Shown here: one piece after another, positions 47,301-58,990 of the stretch
Layout of the letters: each line of letters starts with the position of its first letter
Position numbering within the stretch: position 1 is the stretch's first letter
Source: Luscinia megarhynchos
Taxonomy: Eukaryota > Chordata > Aves > Passeriformes > Turdidae
Direction of reading: 5' to 3'
Length of the DNA: 64,000 bases
Assembly (NCBI GenBank): GCA_034336665.1
Contig: JAPFBE010000013.1
Span: 14,549,056 to 14,613,055 of the forward strand
The notes under the pieces: model-generated
The model's input: only the letters and a program-made list of their open reading frames with translations
Told to the model about the DNA's origin: nothing
Database searches by the model: none
Program-made: the position numbers and the translations under genes

Positions 47301-50300
47301 TGTTTGACTGGCACCACATCAAGCCCTTCCAGCACCTGACCTGAAGTAAAACATTAAGAATCAGACATGGGCAGGCTTGGAACACCACCAGCACTATTAC
47401 AGCAGAAACACTCCCTGATGGCATCAACGAGCTCTTTGATGGAGGCCACCAGCAGGATCATCCCATTCCCTGCAGACAGTGAGCCAGGTGAAGAAAGAAG
47501 ATGCTTCAGCTTTTGCTAGGGAACTACAGCAAAGTGAGCATTATCCACTGACAGAATGTGACAATGGCCAGGGGGTGGGTGATCCCACCATCTCCATCCT
47601 CACACACCATGCCTGCCTCCTCATGCTTTGATCATCAAGTAGGATTGTGAAAACATGCAAGCCACAAACACCAACTCCCTGGCTATTTCACATACCCCAT
47701 GAAAACCAGGTCCTGAAACTCAGATAATGCCTCAGCTGAAAGCAAAAGGAATGGAGGAAAGGTAAATAAATCAATGGCAATTCTTGGGGCTCAGACTTAG
47801 TTTAATCTCTACTTGTGAATGGAAGTAATGCCCAATTGGAAGGAGCCTCTATGTGCCCCAGGGCTGGACATATCCTTTCACATACTGTAGCACAAGCCCT
47901 AGCAGGAGATGCTCAATCATAACCTAAATAAAACTAAATAATGTAACAGTGAAGTCTTGAGGCATAGATGACCAGACTCTGGGGCAGATGAGCAGCTGGC
48001 TGGGTAGCACCCCATCCACCCAGCCCCTTTGTGCAAACTCTGCAAGGCTTTTTTATCTTTCCAAAAATTTGTGTTGTGTGTGGAAGAGGCAGGTCTAGAG
48101 TCCTGAGTGCTGGCATCTGTGCTGGGAGAACAGTTTGCTGACTCTGATGGCTGTTCAAGTGGGACAGCATGGCATCTCAATATACTTCAAGCCTTGGGGA
48201 CTCATTTCATGGATGGGGTAGAAAGGGGGAGGTGGATTCTCAGTCCTTAACAGCAAATTTTTTAGCTTTTACCCAATTTTTTATTTTTTCTTACCTAGGT
48301 ATTACTGGTTGGCTCTGAACCAAGAGAAGCAAAGGATGATAGGGCCAGTTTTAAAATTAGACATGTAAGGAGCCCTTATCTCCAGCTAGGCTTTATCAGA
48401 CAGGCAGGCAAGCCTTATCTCACCATGTAATCCCCTCTTCTGGAGGCTCTTGAATGCCAGCAACAAAAAAATGTGCTGTGTAGTTACTGCTGCCTGAGGA
48501 AATGTGCAATATCACATGAGGGCTCCCCTCACCCTGGCCCACCAGCCAAGGCTTCAGCTTTGAGTCACACCAAAAGGCAGCACTTAGTGATGCAGTGGAG
48601 ATCCCAAAATTGAGTGCACCCATGTGCTATGCATTCCAGCACCAGCATAACTGTTTGCCATTCCTCAGGAAGGGCTTTTAACCCCCAAAAGATCTTTTCA
48701 AACACACTCAATTTCAGCAGAAACTAGATCCAAAGCAATATTAGAAAAGCAGTCATATATCCACGTGAGTAGAGGAACACAAAGTAACACATTCACAAGA
48801 GCAGCATTGATTTTATATTTCATTTATAACTTTCCCATGCAAGCCTTCAAAAGAAAACTGGGTTGCAAAGAATTGTGTCACAATGACAAGTACCTGAAAA
48901 TGTGTCTGTTTCTCCAAATCATCATTCCAACTTAGTCTGAAAAAAAAAAAACCAAACAACCAGATCAGGGTATTTTAGGAACAGTTATGCCACAAAATTC
49001 CACCACGATTTTGGCACAAACACAAGGCTTACATGGTTTCAAAAACTTTCTGGTGGTTTCAAAACTTTCATTTTAACCTTTGAAAAGCAGCCCCAGTGCA
49101 GACTGCCATCTCACATGGCTCTTTGAAAGGTTGGCCTCAGACTGGTCCTTCAGAGCATTTCCAGGGGGAGATACATTTCATCTCCTCTCATTCTTGCTGT
49201 CCAGGTCTTTATTTCTTATTTTGGTCTCCTCTCCAGGTTTGCTGGGCTCTGTACAACAGAAAGCTGCCTTTGACTGATGAACAGAGTGACATTTGTGCAT
49301 GATAAAAAAACCCTTTGGGCTATTTTGAGGTCAAGGAGGCTACAGGAGGCCAAAAGTAGCTATTGATTAATATGATGGAGCCAAACCCAGAGTCCTTTCA
49401 AATCCCCCTGGTTTTCCATTACATTCCTTAATGAACCCACAGGATGCACAGGATGGTCATTTTTTCACTGTCATGCTTTCATTTGCAGAACTTCTAAGAC
49501 AATTTTGGGGGGAGAGGCAGGAAGGGGGAGGGAAGTGATTTGGGGTATTTTTTTGTTTTGGGGTTTTCTTTTTGGTTGGCATCCCCACATGTCTTCTTTC
49601 AGCCATGTGAACCTCCACAAGTCCCCAGTCCTCCACCCCCATATGACCTGGACCCAGCTGCTGGAGTCTAAAGCAGCAACAAAAACAAGGACTGAAGGCT
49701 GAACTCCCTACTGCCCTAAGCAAACACAGCCTGGCACAGATTTTGGCACAGATCTGCTGTGCAGATGTTCATGCAGAGAAGAAAAGAAGGCTTCTTTCCT
49801 CACCAGCTGCAGAGCCTTTCCGTGGTCACCACTGCATCTGCTCAGAAGGGTTAGCAGGGCTGAGTGGAACCGTGTTCATGGTCACATTTGTCTTTATAAT
49901 GCTTAAAACCAATAAAGTCTGTCATTCCTTCTGCAGCCTGGACCTTGGAGCACTCAATGCTGAGCTGCAACAGGAAGAAACAGAGGATGATATGGGACAA
50001 TTGGACCAAGCACAAAAAAATAATAAAATAAAAATTAAAAATTACTAGTTTCAACCCCAGCACGGATATGGGGGGGCAATGGGGTTTGGTCTCTGAAAGG
50101 ATCATTCATGGTAGGTCCCATTTCATATTTGCACACATAAGGAGCTTGATTGGTTTCCCAGTCAGTGCCTTTACTGTGTTCATCTGTTTCAAAAGCTTTG
50201 ACAAGACAAGCTGTAAAGAATCCCCCAAAAGCACCTTGGGGAACAACCCCTTGCTTTTAAAATAAGACCAACAGAAAATAGGCTGTGAGTAGCAATTCTG

Positions 50301-51890
50301 CCTCAGCAAGATGAATGGACTGAAATTCTCCCAGGTGTTTTCCAGCTCTCACTCCTGGGAGACTTGAGCCTAGACCCCAGATGCTTTGTAGCTCTCAGTG
50401 TGCCCCAGGGATGGAGTCACATACATTCACCCTGGCTGAAGGTCTGGACCTTGTGTTGGAGCTGGCTGAGAAGTGTGTCCTTTAAAGCACTTCACAACTT
50501 ACTGTGTCACTGTGAGTGGGTCACAGTCATCCCTTGCTTTTTGGGATGGTGAGGTCCCCCCATTTTATAGCCCTCACTGAAATCTTTGTCTTTCTCAGTC
50601 TTATTTTTTTCCTGGGGTAGGTGTTGATGGTGCACATACTGAGGCCCACAACAGCAGCAGGAAGGGTATTAAACCTTGTGCATTCACTTGCAGTGGGAAT
50701 TTCCTTAGCTCTCCCCAAAGCTGAAGAGATGGGAAAGCCAAATATGAAAAACAATATCTAAGGGAGACAATCTTGAGGATCAGACCCATAATTTTGTAAT
50801 GTGAAAATCTATTGCATAAATAAATGCTGCAATCCTCTTTTTTATAAGGAAACTGAACAAAATTAAGCTTTTGAGATACTCATCAACTTAAAAAATTCTG
50901 CCTGAAGTGCAGCAAATATAGCATGGGTTTCTTTCTCTTCCTACCTCTGCTCCTGATGCTTTCTGTGCCAGGCATTGCCCCACTAAGCATTTCCTCAATC
51001 CTGCAGCCCACACCTAAGCACAGTCCAGTGAGCACACAAACTCTGGTATGTAAATTGGTCATACATGTGAGCCATATTATTTCCTCACAGATAAATTGAT
51101 TTTTACTTCCTGTTAACTGCTGAATGCTTCCTTGGTTTTGAGAAAGAGTTAGGACTTTATTTCATCCAGATGAAGAATATTAAACAAGGCCATAGGTGGT
51201 GAATATTTTTCTCAAAAGACTTTCCAGGCAGATGTCTCAAGCTTGTTCTCTGCACAAGGATCAGCAAAATGGGCTCATTCTGTTTCCTTTCCAACCCTTA
51301 CAGTTGTACTTGTGTACTTGTGCACCAAGAATAGAATAGATGAGAATGATGCCAAAAGATGTGGAAGATGAAAGAAATAATCCATGGATGAGGGCGTTAG
51401 AAATGTTGAAGTCCTTCCTGGCAGGTGTTTATTGTCTTGACACGACCTGGGAGGATGCAGATGGGCAATTCAGTGCCAGCCCAGCCACCAGGCCAGCCAG
51501 CTGCTCTGAGGTGGGGACAGCACTGTGCCCTCCAGCCAAGAGCTGTGGGAATGATCTCTGCTCTCAGCTGGGCACATCCAGAGCCCTCCTTCACATTTCA
51601 ATCCCCCCTGCCCCAGCAGGACCCTGCTTTGACCTCCTGACTGTGCCATGCAAGCTGAGCTGAAGTGAGAGGGGCTGCCAGGAATGGATCAAAGCCTTGA
51701 GAAATCCCATGTCCTGTCTCAGACTACAGCAAACAATATGTTGGGAAAACTGCAAAAAACCCAGAATAAGTAAATGTGGATCAACAGCAGGAATCTCTTT
51801 CTAACTTCCAGCAAATATTGACTTAAACTCCCAAGGCAGACATGGACAAATATTGCCTCATCAGACCTTTTGGGGGGATTAAAAATGTCT
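41342..51890. other. Long unique stretch without a supported gene
   Basis: Over 10 kb I find no CR1, LTR or sizeable tandem array. Open frames reach about 107 codons and overlap each other in several phases. A frame at 44776-44991 keeps more CpG than its surroundings but has no recognisable domain. A small hairpin (GATGGCC, 5-base loop, GGCCATC) lies at 42292-42310. A CATCT-rich patch lies at 43787-43815, a G-rich/T-rich patch at 49505-49580, and an A12 run near 48940. The absence of repeats over this distance is the main point. Confidence 0.4.
49034..49069. repeat. Two-copy tandem duplication, 20-bp period
   Basis: TGGTTTCAAAAACTTTC (49034-49050) is followed by TGGTTTCAAAACTTTC (49054-49069). 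They differ by one A in the homopolymer. Confidence 0.85.
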
Positions 51891-51891
51891 T

Positions 51892-51960
51892 TTCAATGGG
51901 AGAAGAAAATCTATTCTTTTTTGTTTGCTTCTATTCAACTGTGCTGAATTTTTGTCTTCT
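51892..51960 (+). repeat. Unassigned repeat, copy A
   Basis: This roughly 70-base segment, starting TTCAATGGGAGAAGAAAATC and including TTCTTTTTTGTTTGC and CTATTCAACT, recurs at 53031-53097. The first 48 aligned bases differ at about four positions. The text upstream (GGACAAATATTGCC..GGGGGGATTAAAAATG) faintly resembles the CR1 text that precedes copy B, so both may be ends of one CR1-related or composite element. I do not recognise the family. Confidence 0.8.
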
Positions 51961-52885
51961 GAAAGGAAAGCTCAAGTATTTTAATTTTTGGTCCCTCTGT
52001 TCAGAAATCCTTCCATCTCCCTCAGAGAAAAAACATGACACATTGAAAAGAGTAAAGGAGTAAAATTGGAGTTTTACATCAGATTTGTACTGGAGACTGA
52101 GGATTCACCTCCCTTCAGAGTGTCTGTTTTTCTTTTTATCCTAAAAGCTAATTATTTTATTTCCTGATGCTCTTGTCATCTGCATAAACATGCACTGCCA
52201 TGGGTCATGGCATACTATTATAATATGTTGAATTTTTTCCTGAGGCTGATAATCTCCTAAATAGCCAGTCCTGACATTTAAATATTTATGGCAAGAAACA
52301 GAGAAAATATGTCCAAAACTGAAGCTGTCTGAATAAACAAAGCAAGGCAAAAAGTTCTTGAAGTGCAACAAAGAAAAGGCTGAAATAGAGAGAGGAGTTA
52401 AGTGGGTTTAACCAATAACTTTTACATCTGTGTCAACCACATACAACACCAGAATGTTCAACTGCAGAAGAGTTAACAAGACAAACCTGTGGCTGGCAAA
52501 GCCATCATCTTGTGGCTTTTCTGTTCTCATATCCCTCAGCTACTGCTAGGAAATTAGTTTAAACTCTTCTTTAACTTCTCTGCACTCACCCTTACCTGTG
52601 AATGCCAGGCAACTGTCGATTTCTGCCCCATCCCTCCCTCCATAATATACTTCTTTTCTCCTTTAAATAAATTCCACTCTGCAGGATGCTGTGATGTCTG
52701 TGTCAGTCCTATAGCTCAAATTAAAGATTATCAACCTGCATATCTGTATCCAAAAATGGCCACAGGATCACAGTGTTGTTTGGTGGGAAATGAATCTCCA
52801 GTCTATTTTCTGGTAGGTCAGAACATCACTGTCACCAGCAGCCTTCACTCACCCCTGTAGAGACACTGGGGTGACACCAAAAAAA
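51961..52885. other. Unique sequence between repeat copies
   Basis: No open frame or known repeat. It separates copy A from the CR1/copy B composite. Confidence 0.4.
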
Positions 52886-53020
52886 CTGGGAGAGCTGGAG
52901 GTGTTCATCCTGGAGAAGCTTCCAGGCAGATCTTAAGAGACCCTGCCAGTGCCCAAAGGGGCTCCATGACAGCTGGAGAGGGACTTTGGACAAGGCTTTG
53001 GAGTGACAGAGCAAGGGGAA
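52886..53020 (+). mobile_element. CR1 LINE internal fragment lacking its 3' end
   Basis: CTGGGAGAGCTGGAGGTGTT, CATCCTGGAGAAGCTTCCAG, CCAGTGCCCAAAGGGGCTCC, GGAGAGGGACTTTGGACAAG and GAGTGACAGAGCAAGGGGAA match the ORF2-end to 3'-untranslated junction of CR1. The element then switches at about 53020 into the repeat shared with 51892-51960 instead of continuing to the octamer terminus. CR1 insertions normally keep their 3' ends, so this loss implies a later deletion or rearrangement, or a variant CR1. Confidence 0.9.
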
Positions 53021-53030
53021 ATAACATCTC

Positions 53031-53097
53031 TTCAATGGAAAAAGAAAATCTACTCTTTTTTGTTTGCTGCTATTCAACTTCTGGGTTTTTCTCTTCT
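53031..53097 (+). repeat. Unassigned repeat, copy B
   Basis: This is the partner of 51892-51960. It starts TTCAATGGAAAAAGAAAATC and includes TTTTTTGTTTGCTGCTATTC. Unlike copy A, it directly follows a truncated CR1 and is followed by a run of A (about 53110-53122). Confidence 0.8.
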
Positions 53098-53122
53098 AAT
53101 TTCCTATTACAAAAAAAAAAAA

Positions 53123-54354
53123 GAGATCTTATCAATGGTGGAAAACAGAAAGCATGGTAGCTTCATGGAGAAGGAAAGAGGTGCTGTTCCTCAGGCTTTT
53201 TTATTTCTTAGTGAAAAAAAAACAAAAACCTGTGAAGAAGAAAGAGAGAGCAGAAAAGAGAAACTCATCATATGCCTTCTGACCTCCCAGATTTGAGTCA
53301 TACTCTGGGTTTCCCCATGGAATAAGCCTCCCATCCAATCCCAAACTGGCACAGAACAAAACAACCACCAAAACACAGAAACTCTAATGCAGTTTAATTG
53401 TGTTTTAGATTACCTTTGAGCATTGATTGTGTGTGTTCTGACACTTTCAGGCTAGTTACTTATTTAAATTATTATAGTTATATGAATGGTTTTTCCAACA
53501 CTATTTGAAGACCCTCTCACAAGAGTCCCAGGTAGCTGCCACGGGTCTGGGGATGAAATGATACCCACTTGCTGCTCCCTATGTCTTTATTTATGGTTAA
53601 CTTTGAGGAGCTGGGCTGAAACCAAGCACCAGGCTGATACCTGACACCATCACTGTGCCAGACTCTGGCTGATTTACACTGGGGAACAAAGCCAAATGGA
53701 AATACAACTGTATGAGGAGGAGCTGGAACTGCAGAATATGGATGTATGCAATCAGCCAGCATGTGAATGGAGGCAGTCCATTTCAGAGCAATAACTTCAC
53801 TCCTCCTGTACCTTTTTTATTTTCCCTGTTAACAGAAAAACCTCCAGTAGCTGCTACCTGCTGTTAAAAACTTCACATTTTTGCTGTCATGGAAGCATCT
53901 TAGTCTGGGACAAGAAAGGCTGAAACTCCCCTTGGGTTTGCATCCAAAATTTCCCATGAATTGGTCCCATCCCAGCAGGGGATAGAGCTTGTATGAAAAG
54001 TCCCAAAGATGAGCAGAAGGAAAACTGAAGTGGCTTTGCTGTAGCTTTCTCCTTTCACAAGCTCCAGGCTAAGAAATGACAAGACAATGAAAATACTGTC
54101 ACCAGCTGGGTCACCTACATGAATCTATCCACTCTTTGAAGGAACCATGCAAAAGGAAAGGACAGGTTTGGTCTGCTGGTGTCAGCCAAGTGTAGTACCT
54201 GATCATAAAAGTTTAATGTCTGATATGCCCTTAATAAGAGGATTTTATACTAAACAGGCTGTATAATTGTATATTAAACTTTGGGGCATGGGAGCTGGAC
54301 CTGGAGCTAGCTGTCTGTGCTTCATGCACAGCCCCAGTATTGCAGCCACTCTGG
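53123..54354. other. Unique sequence, nothing recognised
   Basis: Purine-rich at 53215-53265, otherwise ordinary. Frames stay below 100 codons. Confidence 0.45.
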
Positions 54355-54937
54355 GAATGCTGCACTGGCAGGTTTCAGTTGCACCAAAAGTGGTCAAAGA
54401 AGTGAATCTTTCCCTTTACTCTGCTCTCATGAGACCCTACCTGGAGTTCTGCATCCAGCTCTGGGGTCTCCAGCATAAGAATGACATGGGCATGTTAGAG
54501 CAGATCCAGAGTAGGGACACAGAGATGCTCCAAGGGCTGGAGCCCCTCTGCTCTGGAGACAGGCTGGGAATGTTCAGCCTGGAGAAGAGAAGCCTCTGGG
54601 GAGAGCTTAGAGCTTCCAGTGATGAAAATGGGCTTATAACAGAGGGAGAGCAGCTTTTTATATGGGCACATGGTGATAGGAAAATGGGAAATGGTTTTAA
54701 ACTAAAAAAGAGTAATTTTGGATTAAATGTTAGGAAGAAATTCTTCCCTGTGAGGGTGGTTCAGCCCTGGCACGGGTTGCCCAGAGAAACTGTGGCTGCC
54801 CCATTCCTGTAAGTGTTCAAGACCAGGTTGGATGTGGCTTGGAGCAACCTGGTCTAGTGGCAGATGTTTCTGCCTATGGCAGGGGAGCTGGAATTAGATG
54901 GTCTCTAAAGTCCCTTCCAACCCATGGCATTCTGTGA
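54355..54937 (+). mobile_element. CR1 LINE, ORF2 C-terminus to 3' end
   Basis: This is the longest CR1 piece in the window. It starts in the last part of ORF2 (CTCTGCTCTCATGAGACCCT, TCCAGCTCTGGGGTCTCCAG) and passes GGAGCCCCTCTGCTCTGGAG and TGTTCAGCCTGGAGAAGAGA. The untranslated region follows (GGTTTTAAACTAAAAAAGAG, TTAGGAAGAAATTCTTCCCT, GTTGCCCAGAGAAACTGTGG, GAGCAACCTGGTCTAGTGG). It ends at AAAGTCCCTTCCAACCCATG and CATTCTGTGACCCC. The AACTAAAAAAGAGTAATTTT box marks a different subtype from the 40389 copy. Confidence 0.97.
54385..54690 (+). pseudogene. CR1 ORF2 C-terminal remnant
   Basis: A plus-strand frame (open over 54267-54812, 181 codons) reads in the ORF2 register from about residue 42 to 114. 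It has YSALMRPYLEFC, then IQLWGLQHK, LQGLEPL and MFSLEKRSLWGEL, which are the usual C-terminal motifs of the CR1 reverse-transcriptase protein. In a functional LINE this protein carries endonuclease and reverse-transcriptase activities. Both catalytic domains lie upstream and are absent here. The frame continues past the normal end into the untranslated region, so it is a decayed tail and makes no functional product. The remainder of the 181 codons is not protein-like. Confidence 0.8.
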
Positions 54938-57748
54938 CCCCAAGCAATGCACATGCATGGCAAATACAGCAAACACCTTCAGCTGCTCACTGACAAGCTG
55001 GTGCTGGATTCTTTGTCCGTGGGCAGCAGCTAAGGCCAACCAGGCAATGGGAAGAAGCTGACAGGAGCTGCAGACCACGTTCACAAAAGGCCTCCTGAGG
55101 TTCCACAAGGAGTTGTTTTGTCACAAGAGGCTCTGCTGGGTCCTGCATTATCCATCAGCACTGCAGGTCTGGGCTCTCAGTGTGTTGGTGTGAAATGTCA
55201 GGCTGCATTCAGGATGAGATGGCCCAAAGCTTGGCACACAGTACTGCCAGGACCACGAGGTTTATTCACTGGGTCTCCAGATTAATTAATGTGCTGTGAA
55301 GTGCCTGGTGGCAGTGCTGAATGCTGATCCTCAGCAGAGGCAATTTGATATTCACTAGGTGAAAACACTGATTTCAGCCTGGCTGAGATTTGCCATGCAC
55401 AGTCCCAAATATGTCCATAATACAAAAGCAAATAGCAAGGGGAAAAAAACCCAGACCAGTTGCCCACACTCCTGCAGCCACCTTTGCTCATCTCAGAGGG
55501 AGGTCGTTCAAGCCTGCCTTTCATTATAAAAATGATTAATCTCCATTCTTGCAAAGAACAAAGGGACCTACAACAGGCTTTGCATCAAGCAAGGAAAACC
55601 AAGAAAAAGAATAATATTTCATTTTATACATCGTCAGTCATAGGCTACTAGTTTTTGGTAGAAGAGCTGAGCTGCCCCTGTGCAGCTGTGCCAGACCCAG
55701 AAGGGACTTGCTGCAGACACAGCTTGTTAGAAATGACCAGGGAGCTGTGAAAACTCACCTCCTTTGAAATCAGTATGAAGCAGTTTGATTTTTTTGCTCC
55801 ATTTAATATGGGCTCAGCAGGAGCTGGAGATGGGTGCCAAAGTGAAGCCAAGCAAAAATCACTCAGACGAGCCTTCCCAATGCCTCTGCTGCCTGCTGGT
55901 GCATTTGGTTACAGGGGCTTGAATTCCTTGTTCTTGTGCCAAACATATTGCTATGGGATGAGTAATTTTGCCTCTATAAATTGAGTCATCACTGGAGTTA
56001 GGCAGACACTAACACAACACAGTATTGCACACAGTCCTTCCCACTCTGGAATCTCTGTAGTGATCTTGTTAATAATATTGCTCAAAGCACTTTCATTTTA
56101 AACATTATCCAGGATTTAAAAAAAAATAAAATTCCCAAAATAATATTTTCAGAGCTGGGGAGGTGATCTTTCTTAAGTCCAGCTCTTTGCTCTGAGAAAC
56201 TTGTTTTTGCAGATTTAAAAACTGCTGCGTGAAGAAAATTGATTGAAGAGCTCAAAGTTTCCATGAAGAGAAACTAGCTGAATAACAACGGTTATGGTTC
56301 ATTTTCTGGAACTTGAAAAATTAGTAAAATAAGTCGGAGGAGTTTCTTCATGTGATATTAAAGCCATGTGTAATAATAAACAGCATGACTAAAGAATAGT
56401 TTTGTCAGCACCTCTGTTGTATCATATCAGATCTTTTCAAATATTTATCATTTCCATCTTAAATTACATCTGAGGAAGAAAAAAGATGCCAGGTTCTAAT
56501 TTTCACTCTTAAATTCTGTTCTGCTTAAATCAAATTAGACTAATTCATAACAATGCACTACCTCATTTCTTAGTGCAGAAACCTAAATCCCTTTCTGCTT
56601 GCCTTTCTAAAAAGAGTTCCAATTATATTCTGAGAAGAAGCAATCCAGAAATACACATTTGTAATGGAGGAGATTGTATTTCTTTCTTTTCATCTGAGCA
56701 AATGCGAACAAAAAGTTATAAATAAAATATTAATATTGGCTTCAATGATCAAAGAACTGGGGAAAGAAGAAGGACAGGTTAGGATTTCAGCCATAGCTTT
56801 GTGGAAATATCACACACTGCTTTTCTCCTGGGCAAGGATTTTCATTACAGTATGTCCTTGTACTAATTGTCTGTAATAGGACTTTTCTCTCATCTATCTC
56901 ATGAGTATGTTATGATTGCCATTTCAAAGGCAGACAGTACCTTGGCAAAAAACAACTTGGCAACAGGGAGAGACTAAAGACCACTTGCTGTTATTTGATA
57001 GTGATGTGAATTTGAATGCAACAGGATGCCACAGAAGTGGAACTGTCCACATACTGCACTCCATGTATGTAATGGACATAATTTCTTCCTAAGAAATGGA
57101 TTCAGGTAATATGCTAGAATTTGCCACATCTAACTACGTGCCTTTTTTGGTAGCTAATGGCACATCTGTAAGAAAGATGACTGTGTGCCACCACTGGGAG
57201 AAGCTCTAAGAAGAACCAGACAAAACAGGCTACAGCAAATGGGTCCCCATGCATTCAGAGAGAAATGTAACAGGTTATAAGGGGGAGAAAAAAGTACACC
57301 TTTGGGTTATACAAAGAATGAATTGTCCCCAAAGATTTGTATTCATTTCTTTGGCAAGATGCTCTCTCTGATCAGCCCAGACAGCAATGTCTCAGTGGAA
57401 TGTCCATCTGCTCCCTGAGGGTTCAGGACTTCAAGCTGCTCCCAATGGTAAACCATTTCTCACTCTGTCTATATTCAATATATTGTCTATATTCTATATT
57501 CCAAATCTGATGGGTAAAATGGGAGTCAAAAATCCACATCTTGACTAGTACTCCCCTACAATAAACTGCTTTGTTCTCATGTGCTATTGCTGTCATTTTT
57601 GGACACAGCATATTTCCTGCTAAGACTCCTTTCCACTGTAATTTATAGTCTTATTTCTACAGCAGATTGAAGGTTCTATGGATTGCAATTGAAAATATGC
57701 TGTTTATCTGGCTCATTTGGAAGTCCAGTGGTGGTCTGCCTGAGACAT
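54938..57748. other. Unique sequence, possible CR1 scrap near 55080
   Basis: GGCCTCCTGAGGTTCCACAA, then GCTGGGTCCTGCAT at about 55088-55150 faintly resembles a CR1 ORF2 segment (CTCCTGAGGTTCAACAAGG, GGGTCCTGCACCTGG). I would not defend it. About 56050-56760 is AT-rich and repeat-free, a candidate for conserved noncoding DNA. No gene is supported. Confidence 0.4.
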
Positions 57749-57781
57749 GGTGAGCTCATCCATTCAGGAGAATATAAGTAC

Positions 57782-57819
<38 letters not shown>

Positions 57820-57846
57820 CAGGTGAGCTCATCCATCCATGAGAAT
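57749..57846. repeat. (CTAT)9 microsatellite inside a 25-bp direct duplication
   Basis: Nine CTAT units lie at 57783-57818. They are flanked by two direct copies of a 25-base text beginning GGTGAGCTCATCCAT and ending GAGAAT, at 57749-57773 and 57822-57846, with two mismatches between them. The whole is a 73-bp-period duplication with the microsatellite in the spacer. Confidence 0.95.
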
Positions 57847-58079
57847 GCCCTGGTTGGTGCAGGAGTTGTACACAAACCACTCGTGATACTCCTTGCAGAT
57901 GGTTTGTAATTTTCACACAGGAGGTATCACACCCTCCTTCTGTCTGGAGGCTGCTCCACTGGAAGTCAGGGGAAAAGGTGCCCAAACTCAGATTTCACAG
58001 GGATGGGATGATCTGGGAGATGTCTGCAGCATTTGCATGTCTCACTCTGTCTGTGACAGAACTCGATTTATTTTCTAGC

Positions 58080-58189
58080 CTGAGCCTGCAAAAACACCAC
58101 AAAACCCTTGAATGAAGTGCAATGCTGGCCTTGCATTCCAGCAAGGTTCCTGCCTTCCTTAGCAGATATCTGTCTTTTAAACCAAGACA
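58080..58189 (+). mobile_element. Possible 3' end (U5) of a retroviral LTR
   Basis: The position is immediately upstream of the primer-binding site. The segment ends in CTTTTAAACCAAGACA, so the LTR would end with the standard CA dinucleotide at 58189, five bases before the primer-binding site. I cannot place the LTR start. The left boundary given is arbitrary, and no second LTR is visible in the window. Confidence 0.35.
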
Positions 58190-58194
58190 TTAAT

Positions 58195-58212
58195 TGGTGC
58201 CCAATGTGGGGC
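58195..58212 (+). promoter_or_regulatory. Retroviral primer-binding site, tRNA-Lys type
   Basis: TGGTGCCCAATGTGGGGC matches the 18-base tRNA-Lys primer-binding site at 16 of 18 positions. Both differences are C-to-T, which is typical of CpG or cytosine decay in an old insertion. Confidence 0.75.
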
Positions 58213-58990
58213 TTTGAGATGAAAGGATGAAAAGGGAAAAACAGTTCTTTGGTGGCCCATTTGTGTATTGGACATAGAAATCTTATTAGGCATCAGCATG
58301 TGGTCCAGCTTACCTCGGTTCAGATCATGGTTATGGTTTTTTCCATTTGCAGATCATTATCTAAACGTGGGCCCCACAACTGTCATTGTGACTGTTACCA
58401 AGTTTCTAGAATGAGTCAGTTGGGTGAGGAATTCAGTGCTTGTAAACCTCTTTTTGATTGTGTGCACGTGGTTATCTAACTACCACAGCCTAGACTGGGG
58501 TTTCATTAATGATGGTCCATCTATTGTGGGGGAGGAATGCAGAGAGGTGTTTTCTGCAGAGAGGTGTTTCTTCAGGCCTACACAACAGCTTTTGAAGGGT
58601 TTCAATTCCCTCTAAATGCTAAAGATACCATATTCTTGCTGATGTTTTTGCTAAGTTTATTCAATAAGGTCCACTCAGCATTTAAAGACAGGATGAGATT
58701 GCTTCAAAATCCTGCCCCAGAGACAAGGAATGCTGCCCAGAAGCCTGCTACAGAGGCTGTAGACACTGCACAGCAGTACCATAGAACCCACAGATATCAC
58801 AACCAGCTCAACCACAATGGCAGCCCCAGCCAGCAGCAGTCACCCCTGAGCAGAGGAGGAAGCATAAAACCAGATCCAAGGGCCCTCACAACCAGCAGAG
58901 GAGTTGGAGCCTGATATCACTGAGTCCCTGTCATCTGACAATCTCTGCAGTCTGTGAAAAGATGTTAGATGACAAGTGGGCAAGGCTACT
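58213..58990 (+). mobile_element. Truncated endogenous retrovirus, leader and possible start of gag
   Basis: Directly after the primer-binding site comes GGCTTTGAGATGAAAGGATG and a leader that resembles passerine endogenous retroviruses as I recall them (TTTCATTAATGATGGTCCAT, GACAGGATGAGATTGCTTCA, AAATCCTGCCCC). A 125-codon frame at 58537-58914, with a hydrophobic start and then a Gln/Pro/Ser/His-rich tail, could be the decayed beginning of gag. The frame starts inside a 17-base tandem duplication and stops shortly after, so the reading frame is broken. No protease, polymerase or envelope region and no 3' LTR follow, so this is a 5' remnant. The assignment rests on the primer-binding site and memory. 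Confidence 0.5.

Noticed and set aside
55080..55150. Short CR1 ORF2-like text
   Set aside because: Only two brief matches with unmatched sequence between them, so it is not listed as a separate element.
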